From Psychrobacillus sp. OK032 (GTDB taxonomy: Bacteria > Bacillota > Bacilli > Bacillales_A > Planococcaceae): 64,000 bases of DNA. The stretch is taken from assembly GCF_900111345.1 (NCBI RefSeq), contig NZ_FOGY01000001.1:186001-250000 (forward strand), read 5' to 3'. A program made the position numbers and the translations under genes. Positions 8,677 to 17,455 of the stretch are shown here, piece by piece. The notes under the pieces are model-generated. The model saw nothing but the letters and a program-made list of their open reading frames with translations, did not search any database and had not been told where the DNA came from. Each line of letters begins with the position of its first letter. Within the stretch, counting starts at the first letter, position 1.

Positions 8677-9027
8677 TTATCCCTTAGGTTTGAATATCAA
8701 AGCACCTATCATGCCAAAAATAATGGCAGATGAAATACCCGAACTTGTTACTTCGAACATCCCTGTAAGTACTCCTACTAAACCGTGCTTTTCAGCTTCT
8801 TGCATAGCTCCATGTACCAGTGCATTACCGAAGCTTGTAATAGGTACAGAAGCTCCTGCACCAGCAAAATCAATTAATGGTTCATATAAACCCACTCCAT
8901 CTAATATTGCTCCAGCAACTACAAGGGTACTTAAAGTATGAGCCGGTGTAAGTTTAAACACATCAAACATAATTTGGCCAATTACACATATCAAACCACC
9001 AACTACAAAAGCCCAAAAAAAGATCAT
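8677..9027 (-). CDS. spoVAE: Stage V sporulation protein AEb (SpoVAEb)
   Basis: A 116-residue inner-spore-membrane protein with about three helices. It has the family motifs [29 protein letters not shown] and [13 protein letters not shown]. SpoVAC, SpoVAD and SpoVAE proteins form the system that moves dipicolinic acid and cations into the developing spore and out during germination. The gene abuts spoVAD with no spacer and precedes the second DUF1657 gene. Confidence 0.94.
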   Translation of the reverse strand: MIFFWAFVVGGLICVIGQIMFDVFKLTPAHTLSTLVVAGAILDGVGLYEPLIDFAGAGASVPITSFGNALVHGAMQEAEKHGLVGVLTGMFEVTSSGISSAIIFGMIGALIFKPKG

Positions 9028-10056
9028 CTATTCTTCCTCCCCATATTCAATCGATACTGCATGAGCGATACAAGGAATTGTTTCGCTTTGTTGGAAGGTT
9101 AAAGGGGATAGTAAAGCACCCGTTGCTACTACTAATATTCTTTTAAATTCACCTTTTTTCATACGATTTAATAAATGCCCGTACACTACTGTCGCAGAGC
9201 AACCCGCCCCACTAGCTCCTGACAATACCGGTTGCCCTTCCCGATAAATCATCAGACCACAATCTTGGTATTTCTCTTCCGTAATAGGGATTCCATGCTT
9301 TTTGAATATATCAAGCGATGCTTCATGCCCTATTTTTCCGAGATCACCTGTCACGATTAAATCATAATAAGAGGGATCAACGTTGCGCTCCTTTAAATGC
9401 GCTTCGATGGTATCAACCGCAGCTGGTGCCATAGCCCCTCCCATATTAAAAGGATCGGTCAACCCCATATCGATAACGCGACCTATCGTGGCAGAGGTTA
9501 CACGTGGTCCTTCCCCAGAATTACTTAACAAAGCAGCTCCTGCACCCGTCACTGTCCATTGTGCAGTAGGCGGTTTTTGTCCACCATATTCAGTTGGATA
9601 GCGAAACTGTTTTTCAACTGCCGTGTTATGGCTTGAAGCTCCTGTTAAAATATATTTAGCCCCTTTTGCATTAATAATAAAGGCACCTAGAGCCAACCCT
9701 TCCATAGATGTTGAACAGGCTCCAAACAAACCGAAATAAGGAGCTCCAATCGTTCTACTTGCAAAACTTGTAGGGGTAATCTGGTTAATCAGATCACCCG
9801 CTAGGAGGAATTGAACTTGTTCCTTTTGAATTTCACCCTTTTCAAGCGCCTTTTGACAGGCTTCTTCAAAAAGGATTTTATGTGCTTTTTCATAGGAGTC
9901 CTGAGCTAACCATAAATCGGCATGAAGGAGATCAAAATCATCTGCTATTGCACCATCCGCCTCAAATGGTCCTCCAACTGTTCCAGTGGAAATAATCACA
10001 GGTTTTTGATCAAAGATCCAAGTCCGATGACCTACTAACATTACAAACCACCCCAC
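9028..10056 (-). CDS. spoVAD: Stage V sporulation protein AD (SpoVAD), dipicolinic-acid-binding
   Basis: A 342-residue thiolase-fold protein of the SpoVAD family, which binds dipicolinic acid on the surface of the spore inner membrane. Seen here are SACSTSMEGLALGA-like (GACSTSMEG), TGDLGKIGHEAS and GASGAGCSATV motifs. Length is typical. It overlaps the end of spoVAC by 16 bases and abuts spoVAE, which indicates tight co-translation. Confidence 0.95.
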   Translation of the reverse strand: MGWFVMLVGHRTWIFDQKPVIISTGTVGGPFEADGAIADDFDLLHADLWLAQDSYEKAHKILFEEACQKALEKGEIQKEQVQFLLAGDLINQITPTSFASRTIGAPYFGLFGACSTSMEGLALGAFIINAKGAKYILTGASSHNTAVEKQFRYPTEYGGQKPPTAQWTVTGAGAALLSNSGEGPRVTSATIGRVIDMGLTDPFNMGGAMAPAAVDTIEAHLKERNVDPSYYDLIVTGDLGKIGHEASLDIFKKHGIPITEEKYQDCGLMIYREGQPVLSGASGAGCSATVVYGHLLNRMKKGEFKRILVVATGALLSPLTFQQSETIPCIAHAVSIEYGEEE

Positions 10057-10520
10057 TGTATAAAAATTGTTTTGATCAAAGAAATGATAAATGCAGAAAA
10101 TACGCCAAATAAAATTACGGAACCAGCAAGTTTAAACATATTTCCACCTACACCTAACACAAATCCTTCCGTTCGGTGCTCAATAGCCGCAGATATAATA
10201 GCATTTCCGAATCCAGTAACTGGTACAGCAGTACCTGCCCCTCCAAATTGCGCAATTCTATCGTAAACTCCAAATCCTGTGAGAAGCATGGCAATAAAAA
10301 TTAAAGTTCCCACCGTTGGATTACCTACCGTTTGATCAGTAAAATTAAAATAATAAATATAAAATGTTGAAATTACCTGACCGATTAGACAGATAAGACC
10401 ACCGACTAAAAAAGCTTTTATGCAATTTCGAATTACTGGTCTCTTTGTTTCGTGTTTTTTTTGAAGTTCTTGATATTCCTGTTGTACCGGTGTTAATTTC
10501 TTCTTTTTATTGTTCGACAT
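10041..10520 (-). CDS. spoVAC: Stage V sporulation protein AC (SpoVAC)
   Basis: A 159-residue membrane protein with a basic, charged N-terminus and four hydrophobic segments. It includes the family signatures AFLVGGLICLIGQ, LLTGFGVYDRIAQFGGAGTA and VPVTGFGNAIISAA. SpoVAC of B. subtilis behaves as a mechanosensitive channel for dipicolinic acid. It is the third gene of the operon, 19 bases after the lipoprotein gene. Confidence 0.95.
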   Translation of the reverse strand: MSNNKKKKLTPVQQEYQELQKKHETKRPVIRNCIKAFLVGGLICLIGQVISTFYIYYFNFTDQTVGNPTVGTLIFIAMLLTGFGVYDRIAQFGGAGTAVPVTGFGNAIISAAIEHRTEGFVLGVGGNMFKLAGSVILFGVFSAFIISLIKTIFIQWGGL

Positions 10521-10539
10521 ATAGCAAGCCTCTCTTTCA

Positions 10540-11001
10540 CTATGATTGTTCTTTCATGAGACTTTTAATCTTTTTAGTATCTTCTTTTAAATTCTTCATA
10601 CTCAAAGTATTCTTTTGGAGTTTTTCGTCTAATTTAACAAGTTCAAAGTACATTTTTTGATCGGCTGAAACTAATATTGAATAATTTGGATACTGTTTTT
10701 CCAATTCTTTTTTTATATTCTTTTCTATTTTTTTTAATTGAAAACGATCAAATTGTTTTACTTTTATGGCTACTAATATGTCTTTGTCTGTATTCACTGC
10801 CATCACCTCTGAAATTTCCTCTTCCATACTGACATTTTCTTTTGCTTGATTGGCAATGGATTGACTGACTGGCTTACTCACCTGTGAATCATTCAAATCC
10901 TCATTGGTATCCTGATCATGATTTCCATTACAACCTGTACACAATCCGGTAACAATTAATATTAGTAGACCAACCTTCACATATTTTGTTTTTGATAACA
11001 T
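10540..11001 (-). CDS. YhcN/YlaJ-family sporulation lipoprotein
   Basis: A 153-residue lipoprotein. A hydrophobic signal (residues 7-20) ends in a lipobox with C24 as the predicted lipidated cysteine, although the -3 residue is an unusual cysteine (C21-T-G-C24). The mature part has the YhcN/YlaJ pattern with VSMEEEISEVMAVNTDKDI and a charged helical C-terminus rich in Lys. Such lipoproteins sit in the spore inner membrane and are the second gene of the spoVA2mob operon. The internal hairpin at 11039 separates it from the first DUF1657 gene. Confidence 0.85.
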   Translation of the reverse strand: MLSKTKYVKVGLLILIVTGLCTGCNGNHDQDTNEDLNDSQVSKPVSQSIANQAKENVSMEEEISEVMAVNTDKDILVAIKVKQFDRFQLKKIEKNIKKELEKQYPNYSILVSADQKMYFELVKLDEKLQKNTLSMKNLKEDTKKIKSLMKEQS

Positions 11002-11038
11002 GTTTCACCTCTGTGTTATATCAATTATTTTTAGAAAT

Positions 11039-11067
11039 AAAAGGTTGGTTAATTCAACCAACCTTTT
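11039..11067 (-). terminator. Hairpin inside the spoVA2mob-type operon (possible attenuator)
   Basis: A perfect 12-base stem, AAAAGGTTGGTT (11039-11050) with AACCAACCTTTT (11056-11067), and a five-base loop. It lies between the first DUF1657 gene and the lipoprotein gene. On the minus strand only a short interrupted T stretch follows, so it is probably a partial terminator that would lower expression of the later genes relative to the first, or an mRNA-end stabiliser. Confidence 0.55.
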
Positions 11068-11076
11068 GTCCCCTTT

Positions 11077-11286
11077 TTAGTTGTCCTCTCTGTACTGAGG
11101 TTCTTCTTGTTGAATTTCTTGAAGACGTGGTTCAACACTATCTACAATAGCTTGGGTTTTGATAGCTGCATCTTGATAAAGCGCCTTCGCTTGTTGATTA
11201 TCTGTACTTAAAGCAAATGTTTCAAAGCTAGCTTGAGCAGTTTTCAATCCTGCTAGAACAGTCTTAATGTCATTTACTACTGTCAT
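11077..11286 (-). CDS. DUF1657 protein (first gene of spoVA2mob-type operon)
   Basis: A 69-residue helical protein beginning MTVVNDIKTVLAGLKTAQASF, of the DUF1657 family. The ribosome binding site TAGGAGGTGTAATTC precedes the start. Upstream on the minus strand there is a TGAATA box (11335-11340) fitting the sigma-G -35 consensus, but only a poor -10 match at the right spacing, so forespore control is suggested rather than shown. It opens the operon DUF1657, lipoprotein, spoVAC, spoVAD, spoVAE, DUF1657, DUF421. Confidence 0.87.
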   Translation of the reverse strand: MTVVNDIKTVLAGLKTAQASFETFALSTDNQQAKALYQDAAIKTQAIVDSVEPRLQEIQQEEPQYREDN

Positions 11287-11735
11287 GAATTACACCTCCT
11301 AATCTTTTTATTGAATTTTAGTTCTATTAAAATATATTCATTTCCAATTTTTCGTTTATCAATTGGCCAAAATGAATCATTGAACATTTTACCCTTATCT
11401 TTTCCAGGTTATACTTTTCTATAATGAAAGTTCTCGTATCTTTCAACATTCTCCCTTTGAATGTTAGATACTTGTGGTTACTTTTATGGATGGCATATAA
11501 AAACACGGTGGAATCTGGAGATAACGGCAGTGATAGAAGTACTTATTAGAATTACCGAATGATATTGAAAAAGGTTGATTTATCGTTTAATGGTATGATG
11601 ATGCCTGCTCTACATATAATAAAATTAGTTTAACCTCGATTGGATATTTATGTTAAAATTGACATAAAGATTGTGAAGAAGGAATTCAGAAGAAGATTGG
11701 AGAAATTAACTATTAAATGTATTCAGGAGGTAGGA
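11287..11735. other. Intergenic region, divergent promoters expected
   Basis: About 450 bases between the minus-strand spoVA2mob-type operon and a small plus-strand membrane gene. The first 60 bases should hold the operon promoter. A TTGACA-like stretch near 11655 could serve the small gene. No gene was identified. No transposase or transposon end was seen next to the operon. Confidence 0.4.
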
Positions 11736-11897
11736 ATGAAGAGTCTATTTTATTTAATATTGGGTTCTTTGGCAGGATGGCTTATATGGGGAGTTTTTAC
11801 GAAGGATTTTTCTCCAAATGGGTTTAGCTTACTTTTAATAGGGCTCGTTTTAGGATTCTTAACAGGTGGACGTAATCCAAATGAAGCAACAGAATAA
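11736..11897 (+). CDS. Small two-helix membrane protein
   Basis: A 53-residue protein (MKSLFYLILGSLAGWLIWGV...) with two hydrophobic segments, about 3-18 and 28-45, separated by KDFSPNGFS. The ATG at 11736 is chosen because AGGAGGTAGGA lies directly upstream. A longer in-frame version starting at 11640 would bury that site in the coding region. A terminator follows at 11950. The family was not recognised. Confidence 0.65.
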   Translation: MKSLFYLILGSLAGWLIWGVFTKDFSPNGFSLLLIGLVLGFLTGGRNPNEATE

Positions 11898-11949
11898 ACT
11901 CAAAACTTATTCAACGGATGCTTTAGTAAAAAAACGGACATCAAAACAC

Positions 11950-11984
11950 ATGAGCTTGGAGATACTTTCCCTAGCTCATTTTTT
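11950..11984 (+). terminator. Rho-independent terminator
   Basis: ATGAGCT (11950-11956) pairs with AGCTCAT (11973-11979), with further GGA/TCC pairing in the loop region, followed by six T. It ends the transcript of the small membrane protein gene. Confidence 0.8.
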
Positions 11985-12009
11985 ATGTGCATTTTTAGTG
12001 TACGTTCCC

Positions 12010-12080
12010 TGTGTTAGAAACAAACATGAAAATTTAAACATTCACGATTGTTCGAATAAACGTGAATGTTTCTATCACAG
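12010..12080. repeat. Nested inverted repeats
   Basis: AAACATTCACG (12036-12046) is perfectly complementary to CGTGAATGTTT (12061-12071). The right arm continues into CTATCACAG, which also matches an upstream copy starting at 12010 (CTGTGTTAGAAACA), so the right arm could pair with either of two left arms. There is no T-run on the plus strand. The role is unknown. Confidence 0.5.
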
Positions 12081-12084
12081 GCTC

Positions 12085-12559
12085 GCTGAATTTAGTCTTC
12101 TGGATTAATAGGTGTTATCTCATCAATGAGCATAACCTCACTTTTTGATATCCACCCAAGCCATTTCCCATTAGTAAACAATCGATAGTTTTATAATAGT
12201 CCTTTATTATTGAGGATTGTAGATTGATTTGTATGCACTATATAAATTTGGTCTAAAATCATACAGGGCTACCCAAAATAAACCTTGAGGACTTAGCCAA
12301 TCAAGGTAAAGAGATAAATTACAATATTCAAATAAAGATACTTAAGAAGCGATATTTAAAATTTAGTACGCAACTCTTATACTACCGACAAAAGAAAATA
12401 GTGGTTATAAAGGTGTGGATAAACATGGAAGTTAATTAAATAATATCTTAGTTTACTCCTCTATATATTTACGTAATATGTACAGAATAAAAGCTGTTCC
12501 AAAGCGACAATTCTATTGGAAGAGGTGAGCATTAATATACTCACCTTTCATGTACTCGT
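12085..12559. other. Intergenic region with no supported gene
   Basis: An AT-rich stretch between the inverted repeats and the small minus-strand gene at 12560. No ORF with a ribosome binding site, no RNA gene and no repeat was recognised. Confidence 0.4.
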
Positions 12560-12730
12560 TTAATCCCTTTTTTTAGGTTTATTTTTATTAATTTCTTTCG
12601 TCACCTTGTTTTTAGATATCGCAATAAATTCCTCAGCAAATTCCTCGTCAGGATTATTCGTAGGATTTTTATACAGTTCAAAACTATTATGCGTTCTAAC
12701 ATTCATTGTCTTATTGTTATTTTTACTCAT
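12560..12730 (-). CDS. Small hydrophilic protein of unknown function
   Basis: A 56-residue ORF with a textbook ribosome binding site (TAGGAGGTGATGATCA) before ATG. The protein is Asn/Lys-rich with a central NPDEEFAEEF and a basic end (KPKKRD). The EEF-x-EE pattern recalls the small protein at 3327 (EEFSEE), so both could be minor spore proteins or YfhD-like proteins, but the match is too short to decide. It stands alone. Confidence 0.6.
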   Translation of the reverse strand: MSKNNNKTMNVRTHNSFELYKNPTNNPDEEFAEEFIAISKNKVTKEINKNKPKKRD

Positions 12731-13107
12731 TGATCATCACCTCCTAGAGTCTAATTTGCTCTATATAGAGGGTTTTATTCTTATTTTGCCAATGTATTAT
12801 CATATTGGAACTTGTTACGACTGATTAACTCTAACAGTGGATATATGTACTTAGAAAATATTCATTATTCTCTTTCTGAATTAAATCAAAATAGATTATA
12901 TAAAAAAAGCGAGCTGCCATTGTAATGAAAAAACAAGGGAAGTTCGCTTTTTATTTGGAAAAAACACATGTGCCAAAGGAACTAAAAATCAATAGTATGT
13001 TAGAATACCTAATATTTTTTCTTTTTTTTAGTAATTTTAAAATTATAAATTAATATACTAAATCTAGTAGCTAAACTAGTACTAAAAAATTTTAATGGGG
13101 GGAAAAT
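12731..13107. other. Upstream region of the liv operon
   Basis: Contains the terminator-like hairpin at 12903-12952 and a very AT-rich stretch directly before livJ. AATTTTAAAATT (about 13031-13042) is a palindrome vaguely like a CodY box but lacks its centre. No clear promoter can be named. Confidence 0.35.
12903..12952. terminator. Terminator-like hairpin upstream of the liv operon
   Basis: AAAAAGCGAGCT pairs with AGTTCGCTTTTT through one G-U pair. The loop is about 26 bases. A-rich and T-rich flanks make it bidirectional in principle. No plus-strand gene reads into it, so it may insulate the liv promoter. Confidence 0.5.
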
Positions 13108-14298
13108 ATGCGTCTAAAAAAATCTGTTGTCTTACTTTTAAGTAGTGTGTTGAGTATTGGAATGTTGGCAGCTTGTTCATCTAAATCTAAAGGTGATGAA
13201 TCGGCAAATGGTTCAAATGTCATCAAAATTGCTACACAAACACCTTTATCAGGTGGATCGGCAATCGTTGGTGAATCCATGAGGCTTGGTGCACAAATGA
13301 AATTAGAAGAACAAGCAGAGAAGTTTAAAGAATTAGGTTATACACTAAAGCTTGAATCTTATGATGATCAATCAGATCCGAAAAAAGGTGTATCAAACGC
13401 TAACATAATCGGAGCTGATAATTCGATTTACGCAGTAGTTGGTCACTTTAATTCTGGTGTTACCATCCCTTCTTCTGAAGTGTACGAAAAATACAAAGTC
13501 GCTATGGTATCACCAGGAGCTACCGCTGTTACGGTAACTGATCGTGGGTTAAAAACAGTAAACCGAATTGTAGGACGAGATGACGCACAAGGTCCAGCTG
13601 GGGCAAAATATGCCATTGAAACTTTAGGAGCAAAGAAAATCTTTATTATTCAGGACAAAACAGCATATGGCTCTGGTATTGCAGATGCATTCAAAGTGGC
13701 TGCTGAAGAAGCAGGTGCCGAAATTGTAGGATATGAAGGAATTACCGTTGGGGAAAAAGACTTTAATGGTGTAATCAATCAAGTTTTAACGAAAAATCCT
13801 GATTTAATTTATTTTGGTGGAATTTACTCCGAAGCAGGAATTATTATCAAGCAAGCCCGAGATAAAGGAATTGATGTACCGATCATGGGTGGAGATGGAA
13901 TGGATGCTTCTGGTTTAGTTGATATTGCAGGTGATGCCGTGAAAAACACGTATATCACATCAGTTGCGGGTGACAGTACAGCGACAGAAGCAGGGAAAAA
14001 GTTCGTAGAGGATTATAAAGCCAAATTCAACAAAAATGCAGAAGCTTTTTCCGTTTATGGTTACGATGCAATGGGCGTAATTCTTCATGCTATCGAAAAT
14101 GCTATTAATGAAAATGATGGAAAAATCCCTTCTAAAGAAAAGGTAGCAGAAGCTGTTCGATCCGTGAAGGACTATGAAGGTGTATTAACAAACGTTACGT
14201 TTAATGAAATAGGCGATAACACGAATTCAAAAATTTATTTATATAAATTTAATGAAGCGAGTTATCCTGGTATTCTAGAAGGCGAAGTTGGAAAATAG
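13108..14298 (+). CDS. livJ: Branched-chain amino acid ABC transporter, substrate-binding lipoprotein
   Basis: The extracytoplasmic receptor of a Liv-type ABC importer, 396 residues. The signal peptide ends at a lipobox with C23 (MLAACSS). The mature part is a type I periplasmic-binding fold with the start KIATQTPLSGGSAIVGESMRLGA and VVGHFNSGVTIPSSEVYE typical of LivJ/LivK and related receptors. GGGGGGAAAAT is the ribosome binding site. A hairpin at 14313 after the gene probably lets the receptor be made in excess over the permease subunits. The ligand could also be another amino acid. Confidence 0.9.
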   Translation: MRLKKSVVLLLSSVLSIGMLAACSSKSKGDESANGSNVIKIATQTPLSGGSAIVGESMRLGAQMKLEEQAEKFKELGYTLKLESYDDQSDPKKGVSNANIIGADNSIYAVVGHFNSGVTIPSSEVYEKYKVAMVSPGATAVTVTDRGLKTVNRIVGRDDAQGPAGAKYAIETLGAKKIFIIQDKTAYGSGIADAFKVAAEEAGAEIVGYEGITVGEKDFNGVINQVLTKNPDLIYFGGIYSEAGIIIKQARDKGIDVPIMGGDGMDASGLVDIAGDAVKNTYITSVAGDSTATEAGKKFVEDYKAKFNKNAEAFSVYGYDAMGVILHAIENAINENDGKIPSKEKVAEAVRSVKDYEGVLTNVTFNEIGDNTNSKIYLYKFNEASYPGILEGEVGK

Positions 14299-14312
14299 GA
14301 TAAGATTTTGAT

Positions 14313-14349
14313 AGAGTGTTGGGACCATTTTGCATCTCAACACTCTTTC
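14313..14349 (+). terminator. Internal (partial) terminator after livJ
   Basis: AGAGTGTTG (14313-14321) pairs with CAACACTCT (14338-14346), followed by a short T-rich stretch. It lies between the receptor gene and livH, where partial termination commonly sets the receptor-to-permease ratio. Confidence 0.7.
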
Positions 14350-14378
14350 TATACAGATAAAAGTTATGGAGGGTTATT

Positions 14379-15365
14379 ATGCTTCTAGAAATGTTACAAA
14401 GTTTACCTCAGGTACTAATTGATGGACTTGCATTAGGTGCTGTGTATGCTGTTGTAGCCCTCGGTTATACAATGGTTTACGGAATATTACAGCTAATAAA
14501 TTTTGCACACGGAGAAATTTTTATGACGGGTGCATTTATCGGTACTACATTCTTTATCTTGTTAATGGGAATGGGTTGGGTATCTTCTGTTCCTCAAATT
14601 TTCGTTCTTATTTTAGTTTTAATTGTCACTGCTTGTTTGACAGGACTTCTTGGAATGGGAATTGAAAGAGTGGCATATCGCCCCCTTCGAAATGCTCCGA
14701 GGCTTATACCACTTATTACAGCAATAGGAATTTCTTTTATCTTACAAGATGTCATTCGTTTTATCGCAGAACTATCTTCTGGAAACTATATTGTAACAGG
14801 GCCATCTTTATTTACAGATCAAATGACGATCAGTTTCTCTTCCCTATCCAGTATTTTTAATGATGCTAGCTTTAAAACTTCTTTCCTAATAGTACTTGTT
14901 ACGGCATTTATATTAATGATTTCTCTAGATTACTTTATCAACAGAACAAAATGGGGAACAGCTATGCGGGCAGTAGCATTAGACCGTGAGACGGCATCCC
15001 TCATGTCTATTAATGTCAACAAAACGATTTCTATTACTTTCTTTATAGGGTCGGCTTTAGGTGGTGCAACAGGTGTATTATTCGCTGTGCAATACGGGAC
15101 AATCGATCCGTTTATCGGATTCATTTTAGGAATGAAGGCATTTATCGCTGCAGTTTTAGGTGGTATTGGTAATATTCGTGGTGCCATGCTCGGTGGAATT
15201 TTATTAGGGTTATTGGAAATGTTTGCATCTGCAAATCTAACGTTATTAACTGGTGGCATATTTGGAGCAGAATATAAAGATGTTTTTGCTTTTTCCATAT
15301 TAATATTAGTTCTTATTTTCAAGCCAGAAGGTTTATTGGGTAAACCTACTGCTGAGAAAGTGTAG
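14379..15365 (+). CDS. livH: Branched-chain amino acid ABC transporter permease LivH
   Basis: A 328-residue membrane permease subunit with about eight helices. Characteristic LivH motifs are GLALGAVYAVVALGYTMVYG, LINFAHGEIFM and ALDRETASLMSINVN, followed by AAVLGGIGNIRGAMLGG. It pairs with LivM to form the membrane channel. The gene starts after GGAGGG and stops where livM begins. Confidence 0.93.
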   Translation: MLLEMLQSLPQVLIDGLALGAVYAVVALGYTMVYGILQLINFAHGEIFMTGAFIGTTFFILLMGMGWVSSVPQIFVLILVLIVTACLTGLLGMGIERVAYRPLRNAPRLIPLITAIGISFILQDVIRFIAELSSGNYIVTGPSLFTDQMTISFSSLSSIFNDASFKTSFLIVLVTAFILMISLDYFINRTKWGTAMRAVALDRETASLMSINVNKTISITFFIGSALGGATGVLFAVQYGTIDPFIGFILGMKAFIAAVLGGIGNIRGAMLGGILLGLLEMFASANLTLLTGGIFGAEYKDVFAFSILILVLIFKPEGLLGKPTAEKV

Positions 15366-15374
15366 GTGGCTATC

Positions 15375-16655
15375 TTGAAGGAAACTTTAGCGAAATTTTT
15401 ACAATATAAATGGTCGCAAGTTATCTTATTTACTGTTTTTGTTGCGGTATCATCCGCTGCATTATTTTTCTCTCAAAAATCAGTCACCGCCTTTTTACTA
15501 TTATTATCTTCTTTGTTAATACTTCATTATATAAAATTGAAAAACGTAACAAAATGGATAATCGCTCTCGGATTATTATTTATACTCATACCATTTGCAT
15601 CAAGTGGAGGACCAGCTTTCCAATCGTATATGGATGTAGCTACGATGGTCGGAATCTATGTATCTATGGCATTAGGTCTGAATATTGTTGTCGGTATGGC
15701 TGGGTTACTGGACTTAGGATTCGTTGCCTTTTTCGCAGTTGGTGCCTATTCATATAGCATTTTTGCTACACCCCAAGCTGCTAATTTTATGCCGTTTGGA
15801 ACTTATCCCCTCGGTGGAGAAAGTTTTTGGATATTTTTAATCATTGGTGGAGTTGTCGCTGCCATTGCTGGAGTTCTTATTGGTATTCCAGTACTTAGGG
15901 TGAAAGGCGATTACTTAGCCATTGTTACGTTAGGATTTGGAGAAATTATCCGAATTTTATTTAATAACGCGGACAAACCAGTCAATATTACAGGCGGTGC
16001 AATGGGAATCGCATCTGTAACTCCACCTGAGATATTTGGTATTCCACTCATCTTTCCAAACCAATTTTATTTCGTTACTCTTGTCATCTTATTATTTACC
16101 ATTTTTACCGTATTACGATTGGAACGTTCCAAACTCGGTCGCTCATGGAAAGCTGTTCGTGAAAATGAAATTGCCGCTCAAGCTATGGGAATCCCTCTTG
16201 TAAAGACGAAATTGTTAGCCTTCGCTCTTGGTGCTTCGTTTTCAGGAATGATGGGTGTTGTATTTGCAGCAAAGCAAGCTTTTATCGACCCGACAAGCTT
16301 CACTCTATTAGAATCATTCACGATTCTAGTAATGGTTGTACTTGGTGGTATGGGAAGTGTTCCAGGGGTTATTCTTGGTGCTGCAGTTATAACTATTTTG
16401 AATTTGCAAGTATTAACAGAATTAGCGACTTGGGTAAATCAGCTGTCCTTTGGTGGAGTTATTTCTATTCCAGAAGCTCTATCTCCCGCAAAAATGCAAA
16501 AATTTATATTCGGGGCACTACTAGTAGCATTTGCATTATATAGACCAAAAGGGTTAATTCCTGCAAAAAATAAGATCTTTGATGAAAAGAAATTAAAAGA
16601 GAGTTCGACCCATAAGGACTTCAAAACTACTGATCAGAAAAAGATTCAATCGTAG
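15375..16655 (+). CDS. livM: Branched-chain amino acid ABC transporter permease LivM
   Basis: The second permease subunit, 426 residues, about ten hydrophobic segments. Family motifs include GMAGLLDLGFVAFFAVGAYSY, RGDYLAIVTLGF-like (VKGDYLAIVTLGFGEI), AVRENEIAAQAMGI and VVLGGMGSVPGVILGA. The start is uncertain: TTG 15375 has AGGTGG five bases upstream and is chosen; GTG 15366, adjoining the livH stop, is the alternative and adds three residues. A Lys-rich tail of about 30 residues follows the last helix. Confidence 0.9.
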   Translation: MKETLAKFLQYKWSQVILFTVFVAVSSAALFFSQKSVTAFLLLLSSLLILHYIKLKNVTKWIIALGLLFILIPFASSGGPAFQSYMDVATMVGIYVSMALGLNIVVGMAGLLDLGFVAFFAVGAYSYSIFATPQAANFMPFGTYPLGGESFWIFLIIGGVVAAIAGVLIGIPVLRVKGDYLAIVTLGFGEIIRILFNNADKPVNITGGAMGIASVTPPEIFGIPLIFPNQFYFVTLVILLFTIFTVLRLERSKLGRSWKAVRENEIAAQAMGIPLVKTKLLAFALGASFSGMMGVVFAAKQAFIDPTSFTLLESFTILVMVVLGGMGSVPGVILGAAVITILNLQVLTELATWVNQLSFGGVISIPEALSPAKMQKFIFGALLVAFALYRPKGLIPAKNKIFDEKKLKESSTHKDFKTTDQKKIQS

Positions 16656-16665
16656 GAGGATATAA

Positions 16666-17442
16666 ATGTCGATATTAGAGGTGACCAATATAACAAAGAA
16701 ATTCGGGGGGTTAACAGCCAATCAAGATGTAACGATGAATATAGAAAAAGGCTCGATAACTGCAGTAATCGGACCAAATGGGGCAGGAAAAACAACATTT
16801 TTCAATATGATAACGGGTGTTTATCAGCCTACTTCAGGTGACATTAGATTAGAAGGAAAATCATTACTAGGGCTAAAACCTGATGAAGTAGCTAAAAGAG
16901 GTATTTCTAGGACATTTCAAAATATAAGGTTATTTGGTGAAATGTCCGTTATCGAAAATGTACTAGTCGGGATGCATACTGGATTGAAAACGAATTTATT
17001 AGGTATTTTTTTAAACTTACCTACTACTAAAAAAGAAGAATTACTAGCTGAGAAGGAAGCTTACCGCTTACTTGAACATTTCGACCTTGCACCCTTCTTG
17101 AATGAAAAGGCTTGTAATCTAAGTTACGGTGCACAAAGAAAACTAGAAATTGCTCGTGCCTTAGCGACAAAGCCAAAGTTAATATTATTGGATGAGCCAG
17201 CAGCTGGGATGAATCCTGCAGAAACGAGAGAATTAACCGCAATTATTAAGAATATGGGACAAGAATTCAATGTTTCTGTACTGTTGATTGAGCATGATAT
17301 GAAATTAGTAATGGAAATTTCGGAGCATATCGTAGTTTTAGATCACGGTGAAAAAATTGCAGAAGGAAATCCAGAAGAAATAAGAACGAATCCAAAAGTA
17401 ATTGAAGCTTACCTAGGTTCAGGTGCTGTTCAAACAGTCTAA
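16666..17442 (+). CDS. livG: Branched-chain amino acid ABC transporter ATP-binding protein LivG
   Basis: A cytoplasmic ABC ATPase of 258 residues. Walker A is GPNGAGKTT, the signature is LSYGAQRKLEIARAL (a LivG variant of LSGGQ), Walker B is LILLDEPAAGMNP, and the switch histidine is in IEHDM. TRTFQNIRLF-like (SRTFQNIRLF) at the Q-loop is diagnostic for LivG. Ribosome binding site GTAGGAGG. Followed after 13 bases by livF. Confidence 0.95.
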   Translation: MSILEVTNITKKFGGLTANQDVTMNIEKGSITAVIGPNGAGKTTFFNMITGVYQPTSGDIRLEGKSLLGLKPDEVAKRGISRTFQNIRLFGEMSVIENVLVGMHTGLKTNLLGIFLNLPTTKKEELLAEKEAYRLLEHFDLAPFLNEKACNLSYGAQRKLEIARALATKPKLILLDEPAAGMNPAETRELTAIIKNMGQEFNVSVLLIEHDMKLVMEISEHIVVLDHGEKIAEGNPEEIRTNPKVIEAYLGSGAVQTV

Positions 17443-17455
17443 GGAGTGAAACTAG

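Noticed and set aside
7575-11286. Tn1546-like transposon around the spoVA2mob-type operon
   Set aside because: No tnpA, tnpR, cwlJ-like or terminal inverted repeat was found on either side within the window.
11640-11735. Upstream extension of the small membrane protein gene
   Set aside because: It would put the AGGAGG site inside the gene and add 32 charged residues before the first helix.
13031-13042. CodY box upstream of livJ
   Set aside because: AATTTTAAAATT lacks the central bases of the consensus, and AT-rich palindromes are frequent here.
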